From UBA10677 sp045532295 (GTDB lineage: Bacteria > Bacillota > Clostridia > Christensenellales > Pumilibacteraceae): a stretch of 64,000 nt of DNA. How positions within the stretch are numbered: position 1 is the first letter of the stretch; every line of letters starts with the position of its first letter. The notes under the pieces are model-generated. The model saw only the letters and a list, made by a program, of their open reading frames with translations, searched no databases and was not told where the DNA came from. The translations under genes and the position numbers were made by a program. Location of the stretch: the NCBI GenBank assembly GCA_045532295.1, contig JAZSFP010000027.1:1-64000 (forward strand), given 5' to 3'. This document shows, piece after piece, positions 9,198 to 18,420 of this stretch.

Positions 9198-11117
9198 TTA
9201 GTTTTGTTTATCTTTGTACTTTTCGCCAAGTCGAGCGGTAAGCGCCTCTTTTACCTCTTCAGCCGACGCGCCGTTCATTATCATATCCACTTCTTCGCTG
9301 TAAATGGTTTCACACTCAAGAAGTACTCTTACCATTACGTCCATATTTGCGCGGTATTCACGAAGTATGGAAAGCGCTTTTTGGTGAGCCTCCTCAACGA
9401 GTTTTGCAACTTCGGCGTCGATTTTGCCTGCCACTTCCTCAGAATACGAGTGCGTGGACTGGAAACCTCTGCCGAGGAATACTTCTTGGTCAGAACCGTA
9501 GTAAACGGGACCAAGCGTTTCGCTCATACCCCACTCGGTTACCATCTTTCTTGCAATGGAGGTCGCGTGCTTAATATCGCCTACCGCGCCTGCGGAAACG
9601 TCTTCGATTACGATTTCTTCCGCTGCTCTTCCGCCCATCGACATAGCGAGTTTACCGCGAAGTTTGTTGATCGTGATATGATCGTCGTCGTTATCCGGTC
9701 TGGTCATAGTATAGCCTGCCGCTTGACCGCGAGGAATAATGCTAACTTCGTGCACGGGGTCGCAGTCCTTGATGCAACGAGCCACGATTGCGTGTCCCGA
9801 TTCGTGATAAGCGGTGATGCGCTTGTCAACCTCGGTTACTAATCTCGACTTTTTCTGAGGTCCCATTATAACTTTATTGATACCCTCGTAGATATCTTCC
9901 ATCGTGATCTTTACTCTGTTGTCGCGAGCGCAAAGGATTGCCGCCTCGTTAAGAAGGTTCGCTATATCCGCGCCCGAAAATCCGCTCGTGATACGGGCAA
10001 GAAGTTGAAAGTCTATGTCAGACGCCATCGGCTTATTGCGAGCGTGTACTTTAAATATCGCCTCTCTTCCGCGTACGTCAGGAATATTTACGTAGATTTG
10101 ACGGTCAAATCTGCCCGGACGAAGAAGCGCAGGGTCGAGAATATCAGCGCGGTTCGTTGCCGCCATAACGATAATTCCGTCGTTAGTTGCAAAACCGTCC
10201 ATCTGAACGAGAAGTTGGTTAAGCGTTTGTTCGCGCTCGTCGTGGCCACCGCCAAGACCTGCGCCACGCTGACGACCTACTGCGTCAATCTCGTCAATAA
10301 AGATAATGCAAGGCATATTGCGTTTTGCGTTTTCAAACAAATCACGAACACGGCTTGCGCCCACGCCCACGTACATCTCCACGAAGTCCGAACCTGAAAT
10401 TGAGAAGAACGGTACGTTCGCCTCGCCGGCTACTGCTTTTGCAAAAAGCGTTTTACCCGTTCCGGGAGGGCCGACTAAAAGTACGCCTCGAGGAATTCTT
10501 GCGCCCACTGCCGTGAACTTTTGGGGAGACTTGAGGAATTCAACGATTTCTTTAAGTTCCTCTTTCTCTTCTTCAGCGCCCGCTACGTCGGTAAAGCGTA
10601 CTTTAATTCCGGCTTGAGCGTTTGCGCGCGATTTTCCAAAATTCATTGCTTGATTATTCGTTCCGGAAAGCGAACGGAATAAGATGATTGCAAATATTAC
10701 CATAAACACGATTCCCGCAAGAGGAATTAGCGACGAGAGGAAAGAGCCTTCGTTTCTATCGTTTTGCGAAATGGAAATGGTACTACCTACGGGCGCGTCC
10801 GCGTTATAAAGACTTACGTACGCGAACAAACTGTCACACTCAATCGTTTCGTTGGTGTCTTTATCTACGAAAAGCCAAGAAGTGTTGCTTTCTTGCACGT
10901 TTACCGTGTAATCAAACGAATTCGAGCCTTTTTTCTTAACGGACACGATATCGTCGCTCACCACGATTTCCTTTACTTCGCCCGTGTCAATCATATTTTT
11001 GAACTTATCGAGCGTTATCTCTTCTGCAGAATTAGAAAAAAGGAAAAATACACCGATAAGCATAAAAATTGATAGAACGACTATTACGGCAATAAGTCCT
11101 TTAGTTTTTGATTTCAA
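9198..11117 (-). CDS. ftsH: ATP-dependent zinc metalloprotease FtsH
   Basis: Membrane-bound AAA+ protease that degrades membrane and short-lived cytoplasmic proteins. An ATG at 11147 has no ribosome binding site; a TTG at 11117 has CGGAGG 6 nt before it and gives MKSKTKG directly followed by the first membrane helix, so I choose TTG (639 aa). Two N-terminal membrane helices flank a small extracytoplasmic domain. Walker A GPPGTGKT is at about 216-223, Walker B IIFIDEID near 272-279, the second region of homology includes RPGRFDRQ, and the zinc site HESGH is at about 438-442. First gene of a two-gene operon. Confidence 0.97.
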   Translation of the reverse strand: MKSKTKGLIAVIVVLSIFMLIGVFFLFSNSAEEITLDKFKNMIDTGEVKEIVVSDDIVSVKKKGSNSFDYTVNVQESNTSWLFVDKDTNETIECDSLFAYVSLYNADAPVGSTISISQNDRNEGSFLSSLIPLAGIVFMVIFAIILFRSLSGTNNQAMNFGKSRANAQAGIKVRFTDVAGAEEEKEELKEIVEFLKSPQKFTAVGARIPRGVLLVGPPGTGKTLFAKAVAGEANVPFFSISGSDFVEMYVGVGASRVRDLFENAKRNMPCIIFIDEIDAVGRQRGAGLGGGHDEREQTLNQLLVQMDGFATNDGIIVMAATNRADILDPALLRPGRFDRQIYVNIPDVRGREAIFKVHARNKPMASDIDFQLLARITSGFSGADIANLLNEAAILCARDNRVKITMEDIYEGINKVIMGPQKKSRLVTEVDKRITAYHESGHAIVARCIKDCDPVHEVSIIPRGQAAGYTMTRPDNDDDHITINKLRGKLAMSMGGRAAEEIVIEDVSAGAVGDIKHATSIARKMVTEWGMSETLGPVYYGSDQEVFLGRGFQSTHSYSEEVAGKIDAEVAKLVEEAHQKALSILREYRANMDVMVRVLLECETIYSEEVDMIMNGASAEEVKEALTARLGEKYKDKQN

Positions 11118-11184
11118 TATATACCTCCGTGGCAAAATACTTGCCATTATTATTTTGCGCTAATTTTACAATGATATGAACGAA

Positions 11185-11202
11185 CTTGAATATATATTCA
11201 AG
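11185..11202. promoter_or_regulatory. Perfect 18-bp palindrome in the ftsH leader
   Basis: CTTGAATATATATTCAAG is fully self-complementary and lies between the ftsH promoter and its start. It could be an operator or a weak mRNA hairpin. Confidence 0.4.
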
Positions 11203-11222
11203 AAAAAAATTCGTACTATATG

Positions 11223-11252
11223 ATTATAACACAAGAACCCCTTTTGGAGCAA
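11223..11252 (-). promoter_or_regulatory. Promoter of the ftsH operon
   Basis: Minus-strand TTGCTC (11252-11247), 18-nt spacer, TATAAT (11228-11223). Confidence 0.6.
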
Positions 11253-12675
11253 GCAAAAAACGGGGTAAAAAGTTAAAAATACTGTGTTCTTTTTGTGAAT
11301 TTTAGTATATCTTCACGACACATGCGCTATTTTAATAAATTGAGGAGCAAACAAACCAAAAGAGCAGTGGAGACGACTAAAGGCTAATATATAATCGTTT
11401 TTCAAACTTTTAAATGTTTATTTATCCGCTTACATTAAGTATTAACTATATAATTTTGTGGATAAATGTCACTTTTTTTCACACTTTATCCACAAAATTC
11501 GACGATATTCGCGGAAAACTCTTGCTGTTTTTGAATAAAAAACTCAATTTAACCCTCATTTTTACCCAAATTTGAGTATTTTTGCTAATTTATGCGTGTT
11601 TTTAAGCGATTTTAGCCTTTTTAAGCCTCTTTTTACAAAAAACTTCCAGAATTTTACTCTATGGTAGGTATTTACGCGCCTATCGGAAGATTTAGACCGT
11701 TTTTATCCCCAAATTTACTAAAATAGTTAAAATGTAGCAAAAAATACGCAAAAAACGCATACGTATCAACTTTTTTAATACTTTTCGTTACTTTTTAGTC
11801 TCTAATTTTCCTTCATTTTCTGCTCAATTAGTCTAATTTATGGAAAAACGGGTCGTTTTGGTGAATATTTAGGCATATTATAATCGTAAATCGATATTTT
11901 TACATTAAATTTACACTGTTTTAATCGAATTTTGCTTTTTAGACATAAAAATGACACAAAAAACATATAACGTACTAACTTTTTCGCTTTTTCCTACTTT
12001 TTACTAAATCAAATTATAAGTTTTACTCTCTTACTAACTTATCCTGATTTAACGATTTTTCATCAAAGATACGAAGAAATACGGTAATAGTATGAAAATA
12101 CTGCAAAGAAGAGTGGAGTAGCGCGTTCCGATGCTCGTCTAAAGCATTACAATCGCCCGTCTTCAGCGCCTTTCAAGTTTTATTCACACTTTATTCCCAC
12201 CTTTACTTTACTTAATTTTCTTTCGATAACGTCGCTTTTCCTTAACTTCTTAACATTGTCTTCGGTTGCTCCGCTTAATTTATCGAAAATTTAATATTGA
12301 TTATGTTTATATAACTAATTTAGGCGAAATTTTGGCTTTTTTACTACGACAAACGGTCATTTTTCGTTAATTTTTTACTCTCAGCGCGATTTAGAGCCGT
12401 TTTTTGCCTGTTTTTTATTATCATAAATATATTATTATTAATTAATATTTTATCTTTTACCCGTTATTTTACACTATTTTATGCGTTTTGACCGCATATT
12501 TTTATATCAAATATATACTTACATATTTTTTAGATGGTTTTAGGGCATTTTTGAACTTTTCTGAAACAAATTAGGGTAATTTTCAATACTTTAATTATAT
12601 AATCATAACTATTGCGTAAATATTTATTATGTTTTCATAACAGTCGTATGTTTTTGCTATTTAACTCTTATTCAG
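11253..12675. other. 1.4-kb AT-rich non-coding region, candidate replication origin
   Basis: No open frame of useful length is present on either strand. The stretch is very AT-rich with many T and A runs. It contains two perfect DnaA boxes in inverted orientation (11457-11465 minus, 11486-11494 plus) and a one-mismatch box TTATCCCCA at 11703-11711. It lies between ftsH (minus) and parB (plus), and the prevailing gene direction changes across it. These are typical marks of oriC, but dnaA itself is not in the window. Confidence 0.45.
11457..11494. promoter_or_regulatory. Pair of inverted DnaA boxes
   Basis: TTATCCACA occurs on the minus strand at 11465-11457 and on the plus strand at 11486-11494, separated by 20 bp. 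Confidence 0.65.
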
Positions 12676-12704
12676 TTGACTATTTTCAATAAATGTTATA
12701 TAAT
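12676..12704 (+). promoter_or_regulatory. Sigma-A promoter of parB
   Basis: TTGACT (12676-12681), 17-nt spacer, TATAAT (12699-12704). Related motifs TCATAAC at 12603, 12635 and 12732 flank it and could be operator half-sites. Confidence 0.75.
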
Positions 12705-12762
12705 TATAAGTGAAATAACTCGTTATATTATCATAACAATTCGTTGATTAAGGAGAAAAATT

Positions 12763-13668
12763 ATGGCATTGCCCAAGAAAGGATTAGGTAGAGGATTAAG
12801 TGCGTTATTATCCGACGTAGAGCAGGAGTACAGTTCTTCCGATATATCTGCTCCAGCGAGTGGGGAGACTCCTCACGAGATACCTATTTCGCAAATTGAC
12901 CCTAACGTTAACCAACCGCGTAAGACTTTTGACGAGGTTGCGCTTACCGAACTTGCTAATAGTATCCGTATGCACGGCGTTATTTCGCCCATTATCCTCG
13001 TAAATCAGCCAAACGGCAGATATATGATAATTGCCGGCGAACGCAGATGGCGCGCATCGAAGAGAGCAGGGCTTTTAACTATTCCCGCAATAGTGCGTAA
13101 CTATACGCCCCAACAAGTAAAAGAGATTTCTTTGATAGAAAATCTTCAGCGCGAGGATTTAAACCCCATTGAAACTGCCGTTGCAATTAAGCAACTTATG
13201 GAAGAATATCGCTATACGCAAGAGCAAGTGGCTGACCGTATCGGCAAAAGCCGTCCTGCTGTAGCAAATACCCTGCGTCTACTTACGCTTTCAAACGAAG
13301 TAATTGCGCTCGTTGCAGAAGGCAGATTATCCGCAGGTCACGCGCGTTGCTTGGTAGTAGTGGAAGACAAAGAGGCTCAACTTAAGTTAGCGCAAATGGG
13401 GTGCGACAACAAAGTTACTGTGCGCGACTTTGAAAAAATGGTTAAAAACTTCCTTAATCCCAAGCCCGCTAAACCGAAAGTAGAGCAAAGCCTTGAACTT
13501 AAAGATATGGTTTCTCGTATGCAACGCTCGTTCGCAACCAAGGTTTCCGCTCTCGGAAACGACAAAAAAGGTCGCATCTACATAGATTATTATAATCGCG
13601 ACGACCTCGACCGTATAATTGAAATACTCGAAGTCATTGAAAAGAACTACAATCCTAATGCAAACTAA
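12763..13668 (+). CDS. parB: Chromosome-partitioning protein ParB (Spo0J)
   Basis: 301 aa, typical Spo0J length. ParB is a CTP-dependent DNA clamp that loads at parS and organises the origin region. The N-terminal ParA-stimulating motif GLGRGL is present (residues 7-12). The CTP-binding domain has GERRWR at 92-97 and ENLQREDLNP at 127-136. A central helix-turn-helix (about 152-172) reads parS, and the C-terminus dimerises. AAGGAG precedes the ATG. A parA/soj gene is normally just upstream, but here it is replaced by 1.6 kb of non-coding DNA. The intact ParA-contact motif implies that ParA is encoded elsewhere. A perfect parS lies 108 bp downstream. Confidence 0.95.
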   Translation: MALPKKGLGRGLSALLSDVEQEYSSSDISAPASGETPHEIPISQIDPNVNQPRKTFDEVALTELANSIRMHGVISPIILVNQPNGRYMIIAGERRWRASKRAGLLTIPAIVRNYTPQQVKEISLIENLQREDLNPIETAVAIKQLMEEYRYTQEQVADRIGKSRPAVANTLRLLTLSNEVIALVAEGRLSAGHARCLVVVEDKEAQLKLAQMGCDNKVTVRDFEKMVKNFLNPKPAKPKVEQSLELKDMVSRMQRSFATKVSALGNDKKGRIYIDYYNRDDLDRIIEILEVIEKNYNPNAN

Positions 13669-13675
13669 CAATCGA

Positions 13676-13702
13676 CCCTCGGCAAAAGCCGAGGGATTTT
13701 TG
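13676..13702 (+). terminator. Terminator of parB
   Basis: CCCTCGGC-AAAA-GCCGAGGG followed by ATTTTTG. Confidence 0.9.
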
Positions 13703-13716
13703 TTTCACGTGGAACA
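13701..13716. promoter_or_regulatory. parS-like site, one mismatch
   Basis: TGTTTCACGTGGAACA differs from the consensus parS at one base. It directly abuts the parB terminator. Confidence 0.75.
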
Positions 13717-13776
13717 ATGATTTTCCTTAAAGACCCAAGGTTTTAGGTAAATGCTTTCAGAAAGGGTAGTGGGGAT

Positions 13777-13792
13777 TGTTTCACGTGAAACA
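13777..13792. promoter_or_regulatory. Perfect parS site
   Basis: TGTTTCACGTGAAACA is identical to the conserved bacterial parS palindrome bound by ParB. Location next to parB supports an origin-proximal centromere. Confidence 0.95.
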
Positions 13793-13972
13793 TCATTATA
13801 TGGGATAATACACGGCTAAAACGGGGCAAAATAGCCCAAAATACGATATTTTAGGCGTTTTGTTGGCTTAATGTTTTATTCGTGGACTATTAGGTTACAA
13901 AAAGGAGGTTTGTGAAATCGAAGGTTGTCTAAATTTTTCGATACCCAAATACACACTTTTCGTTATGCAATA

Positions 13973-14343
13973 ATAACTATAATGGTTATAGGATAATAAC
14001 TATTACTATCGTGGAACTATAAGCAATGCTCGATAAGAAACTTCGTTGTTTGCTATAAATATATTGGTTATACATTAATAACTATACTTGCCGTTTTCGT
14101 CAACAACCTTTAGGGCAATACAGTTGCAAGATTTGTTTTTACGATAAACATACACTTGCTTAGGTAGTAACTATTATTAGTTGCGAAACAGCAACTTGTT
14201 TATTTCTTTGTAGCGAAGAGGGTCGCATAGCCAAAACTAAATCTATTTTACATTATTTTCGTTTCACGCAAGTACAAAACAACTCGCGTTTTCATATTGA
14301 TTATGATATCATAACTATATACTAATTATGATATCATAACTGT
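13973..14343 (+). repeat. Iterated ATAACTAT motif
   Basis: The 8-mer ATAACTAT (or one-base variants) occurs in direct orientation at 13973, 13996, 14078, 14167 (GTAACTAT), 14311 and 14336 (ATAACTGT). The last two copies sit in an identical 17-bp context, ATTATGATATCATAACT, 25 bp apart. A further copy lies at 12605, before parB. The rest of 13793-14372 holds no gene. These may be protein-binding iterons of an origin/centromere region, or operators for the gene at 14473. Confidence 0.5.
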
Positions 14344-14372
14344 TTTAATTGAATTAATCTACTTTGATACGG

Positions 14373-14410
14373 TTAAAACGCTTGCAATATTGCGTATTTT
14401 TCTTTATAAT
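14373..14410 (+). promoter_or_regulatory. Promoter with overlapping cre-like site before the DUF4965-type gene
   Basis: TTGCAA (14382-14387), 17-nt spacer and TATAAT (14405-14410) form the promoter. TTAAAACGCTTGCA at 14373-14386 matches 12 of 14 bases of the CcpA cre consensus TGAAARCGYTTTCA and overlaps the -35 box, which would give glucose repression. Confidence 0.5.
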
Positions 14411-14472
14411 AAATATAGGTAGAAAACGAAACAAAATAGGGAAAACCCACTACCGCTCTTACGGAGGAAATT

Positions 14473-16590
14473 ATGGAAAAAATTAAATCAGCAAATCAGT
14501 TATTACCAGCATATCCACTGTTCGTAAAAGACCCGTTCTTCTCACTTTGGTCGGAGAGCGACAAACTTAACGAGAGTGATACTCGTTTTTGGACGGGACT
14601 AAAGCGTAGAGCGTACGGTATCGTTCGTTGCGACGGCGTAGCGTACTCTTTTATGGGCATAGTGGAAAACACGGTTCGTCTTGAGCAAACGAGCGTGGAA
14701 GTTAGAGCGTTCAGCACCGACTACACCTTTGCTTGCGAAAAGTTCGACCTTAAAGTTAGTTTCATTTCGCCCCTTCCCCTTAAGGAACTTGATATTCTTG
14801 CGCTCCCCGTTTGTTACTTAACTTACGAAGTAACGCCCAAAGAGAAGTTAGAAGAATTCTCCATAGCGCTTACCTTAGCCGAGGATAGTTGCTACGATAA
14901 ATATGCAATGCCCGTTCGTGGCGGAGTTCACACCCTTCCCCAAGGCGAGACCGCTTGGTTCGGACTTAAGAAACAACTCCTTATGTCTCAATCGTCCGAC
15001 AGCGCGGCGGCAGAGTGGGGACACTGGTATCTTACGGGCGAAAAGGCAATGCTCATCGATACTCTTGCTATCGAGCGTTTCGTTGAAAAAGGCGAATTCG
15101 TATTTAATTGCACCGACTGGATCAACAAGCATCTTATGGCGGTAAATTCGCATAACGGTATTGAAAATTCCGTGTCTGGCAAGTTCGCTCTTTCCTTTGA
15201 CGACGGCATTTCCATCTTCTATTTCGGCGAGTGGCTTAAAGGCTACTGGTTCGAAGACGGCAAGGATATTTTCGACGCGATTAAATTCGCATACGACGAA
15301 TACGACAATATCATCGCGCTCTTAGACGAATACGAAAACGACATTAAAAAGAGAGCGGAAAAGTACGGTGAAGACTACTTGCTCGTGCTCTACGGCGGAC
15401 TTCGTCAATCCATCGCGGCGCACAAACTCGTTAAGAATAAGAAAGGCGAAACCCTCTTCCTCTCTAAAGAGTGCCACTCTAACGGCTGTATCGCAACGGT
15501 AGACGTAAGTTATCCCTCAATCCCCCTCTATCTTCTCTACAACCCCGAACTCGTAAAAGGTATGATGCGTCCTATTTTCGAGTTTGCGGAAATGCCCGTT
15601 TGGACTTACGACTTCGCGCCCCACGACGTTGGAACTTACCCCTACGTTTTAGGTCAAGTTTACGCTTATAATACTTCGGACAACAAGCGTTTCGTAGACG
15701 GCAGAAACGGCGCAACCGGCAAGCAAGTCAACCAGCCCTATAACTACCCCATTATCTATAACTTCCCCAACCCCGACGGCTCGCTATATAACTTCCATAG
15801 CCAAATGCCCGTAGAAGAGTGCGGTAATATGCTCGTTATGGCGGCGGCAACGCTCGCAGCGGACGGAGACAAAACGCTCGTTCGTCGTCACTTCAATCTC
15901 CTTAAGACTTGGGTTAAGTATCTTAAAAAGTACGGTCTTAAGCCCGGCAACCAACTTTGCACCGACGACTTTGCGGGCCACCTCGACAAGAATATTAACC
16001 TCTCGGTAAAAGCAATCGTGGGTATCCGCGCTTACGCTTATATTTGCGAGGTTTTAGGCAAGAACAGCGAGGCAATCAAGTTCAAGGATTTAGCGGAAAG
16101 TTACGCGGTAGAGTGGGCTAAAGCGTGCGTTACCCCCGGTAAGCAAACGCCCCTCGTCTTCGACGGCGACACTGATACTTTCTCGCTTAAATACAATATG
16201 ATGTTCGACGTACTTTTCGGCACTAACCTCTTCACGAGCGAAGTACGCGAGAAGGAAGTGGACTACTATATCGAAGTTCAAAACGAATACGGCGTTCCCC
16301 TCGATAGCCGTTCAGATTTTACCAAGAGCGACTGGATTTTGTGGGCAACTACGCTTACCGAGGATATCGAAAAGCAAAAGAAACTCATCAAGCCCGTTGC
16401 AAACTTCCTCAGAAAGAGCGTAACGAGAGTGCCTTTCTCCGACTGGTACTTTACCACGAGCGGAGAGTACCGTTGGTATTATAGCGGTCAAGGTACTAAA
16501 ATCGGCTTTAGAAACCGTACCGTTCAAGGCGGACTATTCTCCCTCCTCCTTAAAGATAGCGGAATAGTTAAGTTCGATAAAGAAGACTAA
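14473..16590 (+). CDS. DUF4965/DUF5127 (glutaminase A-like) family protein
   Basis: 705 aa, no signal peptide, so cytoplasmic. The opening (LLPAYPLFVKDPFFSLWS, then RFWTGLKRRAYGIVRCDG) and the distal (alpha/alpha)6-type half (NYPIIYNFPNPDG, CTDDFAGHLDKNINLSVKA) match the GtaA-like family with DUF5127, DUF4965 and DUF1793 segments. Fungal members are called glutaminases, but gut bacterial members occur among carbohydrate genes, so the true substrate is uncertain. ACGGAGG precedes the ATG. It is transcribed alone from a promoter with a cre-like site, which fits a catabolic role. Confidence 0.75.
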   Translation: MEKIKSANQLLPAYPLFVKDPFFSLWSESDKLNESDTRFWTGLKRRAYGIVRCDGVAYSFMGIVENTVRLEQTSVEVRAFSTDYTFACEKFDLKVSFISPLPLKELDILALPVCYLTYEVTPKEKLEEFSIALTLAEDSCYDKYAMPVRGGVHTLPQGETAWFGLKKQLLMSQSSDSAAAEWGHWYLTGEKAMLIDTLAIERFVEKGEFVFNCTDWINKHLMAVNSHNGIENSVSGKFALSFDDGISIFYFGEWLKGYWFEDGKDIFDAIKFAYDEYDNIIALLDEYENDIKKRAEKYGEDYLLVLYGGLRQSIAAHKLVKNKKGETLFLSKECHSNGCIATVDVSYPSIPLYLLYNPELVKGMMRPIFEFAEMPVWTYDFAPHDVGTYPYVLGQVYAYNTSDNKRFVDGRNGATGKQVNQPYNYPIIYNFPNPDGSLYNFHSQMPVEECGNMLVMAAATLAADGDKTLVRRHFNLLKTWVKYLKKYGLKPGNQLCTDDFAGHLDKNINLSVKAIVGIRAYAYICEVLGKNSEAIKFKDLAESYAVEWAKACVTPGKQTPLVFDGDTDTFSLKYNMMFDVLFGTNLFTSEVREKEVDYYIEVQNEYGVPLDSRSDFTKSDWILWATTLTEDIEKQKKLIKPVANFLRKSVTRVPFSDWYFTTSGEYRWYYSGQGTKIGFRNRTVQGGLFSLLLKDSGIVKFDKED

Positions 16591-16593
16591 AAT

Positions 16594-16633
16594 AAAACCC
16601 CCTCCCTGCTTTTGCAGAGAGGGGGTTTTATTT
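16594..16633 (+). terminator. Strong terminator after the DUF4965-type gene
   Basis: AAAACCCCCTC/GAGGGGGTTTT stem with a T-rich tail. Confidence 0.9.
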
Positions 16634-16677
16634 TAAATCATTATGCAACGTTTTCAATTCCGCTTATTTTACACTGC

Positions 16678-17616
16678 TTATTGCTTATCCAGTTCGGCAA
16701 TCAAGTTTTTGGCGTAGATTGCGTATCCTGCGTCGTTTGGATGAAGTCCGTCGATAAAGTAAACGGGCGAGTGGGGGACTAAATCCTTACCGTCGATTAC
16801 GGTAAAACCGTACTTTTGCGCTATGGCGGTTATGATTTGACGGCAATCCTCGAGCGTACCTGCGCTGGTAGTCGCGTCTTCGTTCGAGCGCCAAAGAGGA
16901 GTAAGGCAGTATTTTTTCGTAGACGGATAACGGTTATGGATTTTTGCGAGCAAACCTTCGCAGTTTTTAGCGTAAGTTTCGCCGTCGTAGCCTCTCGCCC
17001 AGTCGTTAGTGCCGTAAGCAACGGTGATAATATCGGGCTCAAAATCAATAGTATCGTCAAAAATATCCGGGTTAAATACCGAACCGCCGATACTGATATT
17101 AAGCGCGTCCGCTTTATAGTGGCGAGTAAGACGATAAGCGTAAGAATTAGTATCGTTTTCCGTGCCCCAGCCTTGCGTTATACTGTCGCCCACGAAGAAA
17201 ATTTTCTTCTTTTTCTCGGTGGAACGAACGAACGCGCCGTCGCTTACGGAAAGACTAATAAAGCCGTTATTGCCTGCTCCGCCGTGAGCGGGGAGGGCAA
17301 GCATAATTTCGTGTTCTTCGCCGTCAAGATAAACGGTTCTCTCTTCTAACGCGTTCGCGCTCGAAATTACGAGTTCGTCGTCCACGCGCAGTTCGTACTT
17401 TCCGCTGGTAGAGGGCTGAAAGGATACGAAAGTCGAGTTGGTAATAAAGGAAAGAAAGATGCCCGTACTCGTTCGCGCTCCTGCGACGAATCCCGTTCTG
17501 TCCCAAGCCTTAATTTGCTCTGAAGTAAAGCGCGTGAAACGGAATACTCCGTCAACCTCTCTAACGAAAAGCGCGCCTACGGTTATCTCTTTAATCTTTT
17601 CTAAATCAAGTTTCAT
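16678..17616 (-). CDS. Two-domain SGNH hydrolase, probable carbohydrate esterase
   Basis: 312 aa from the ATG at 17616 (GAGGTG site). A longer frame to 17652 would run through the promoter region and is rejected. Residues 1-120 form a beta-sandwich-like domain, as in CE2 or CE3-like esterases. Residues 120-312 are SGNH: FFVGDSITQGWG (Ser nucleophile), YGTNDWARG (block III), DGLHPND (Asp289, His292). It has no signal peptide, so it would deacylate imported oligosaccharides. Transcribed alone from its own consensus promoter. Confidence 0.85.
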   Translation of the reverse strand: MKLDLEKIKEITVGALFVREVDGVFRFTRFTSEQIKAWDRTGFVAGARTSTGIFLSFITNSTFVSFQPSTSGKYELRVDDELVISSANALEERTVYLDGEEHEIMLALPAHGGAGNNGFISLSVSDGAFVRSTEKKKKIFFVGDSITQGWGTENDTNSYAYRLTRHYKADALNISIGGSVFNPDIFDDTIDFEPDIITVAYGTNDWARGYDGETYAKNCEGLLAKIHNRYPSTKKYCLTPLWRSNEDATTSAGTLEDCRQIITAIAQKYGFTVIDGKDLVPHSPVYFIDGLHPNDAGYAIYAKNLIAELDKQ

Positions 17617-17637
17617 ACTACACCTCGCTTTAGGTGT

Positions 17638-17666
17638 ATTATAGCATAGCAAGGCTTTAATGTCAA
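17638..17666 (-). promoter_or_regulatory. Consensus sigma-A promoter of the SGNH gene with RBS hairpin
   Basis: Minus-strand TTGACA (17666-17661), 17-nt spacer, TATAAT (17643-17638), a perfect match. The short leader contains ACACCT-AAAGCG-AGGTGT, whose right arm is the ribosome binding site. Confidence 0.85.
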
Positions 17667-17676
17667 CGCTTTATCC

Positions 17677-18393
17677 TTAAAATCTGCTTTCCTCGATAAA
17701 GGTTACGTACTCGATGCTGGAGAGCGCCTCGATAATTTCGGCGTGCGTTTTGTACTTTTTAAGTTCGTTGCCCACCACTGAAAGCGATACGGTATAAACG
17801 CTCAACCCCGAGCCTGCGTAAGCCGGATTATTCTCGATATCGTCTACGCGCAGTCCAAGTTTTCTAATGGTCGCAATAAAGTCTTGAAGAGCGGTGGCAG
17901 AAGAGAGTTCGAGGTGAATTTCAAAGTGGTTACTGCGGTTTTGCAAGAACATTTCAAACTTGGGGAAAACGGACAACGAAAAGAGGAGAGCCACGAAAGT
18001 AAGCGCCGTTACCGTATAATAGCCTGCGCCCAAGGAAAGCCCGATTATTCCGCTAACCCAAAGTCCCACCGCAGTCGTTAACCCTTTAATGCGGTTACGC
18101 GAAGAAAAGAGTATGGAATTAACCGAGAGTATGGCTACGCCGATAATCGCGCCTGCCGACACGATAAAAGTGTGGCCGTCACTTGCGATAAATCCGTCAA
18201 GGAGCATTGCTACCGTACAGCCAAGCGAGACGAGAATAAAGGTTCTAAGTCCTGCCGAGTGCCGTTTTGCCGAGCGTTCGCATCCTATAACGGCGGAAAA
18301 CAGTACGCTTAGCGCAATTCTAAAAGCAATACTGCCTGCGTTCACACTCATAGACCACTCTCCCAAAAGTAAAGCAATAGGATCGTTATTCAT
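17677..18393 (-). CDS. MgtC/SapB family membrane protein
   Basis: 238 aa. Five hydrophobic segments span residues about 20-150 and include the family motif region GCERSAKRHSAGLRT. A C-terminal soluble ACT-like domain (about 155-238) ends in FIEESRF. MgtC-type proteins help cells cope with low magnesium and modulate ATP synthase or cation transport. It starts 27 nt after the antiporter stop and has CGGAGG before the ATG, so it is co-transcribed with the antiporter and fits a cation-homeostasis operon. Confidence 0.88.
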   Translation of the reverse strand: MNNDPIALLLGEWSMSVNAGSIAFRIALSVLFSAVIGCERSAKRHSAGLRTFILVSLGCTVAMLLDGFIASDGHTFIVSAGAIIGVAILSVNSILFSSRNRIKGLTTAVGLWVSGIIGLSLGAGYYTVTALTFVALLFSLSVFPKFEMFLQNRSNHFEIHLELSSATALQDFIATIRKLGLRVDDIENNPAYAGSGLSVYTVSLSVVGNELKKYKTHAEIIEALSSIEYVTFIEESRF

Positions 18394-18420
18394 AAAAATT
18401 TACCTCCGTAAAAATCTATT

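Noticed and set aside
11118..11147. ATG start of FtsH at 11147
   Set aside because: It has no ribosome binding site, while the TTG at 11117 has CGGAGG at the right distance.
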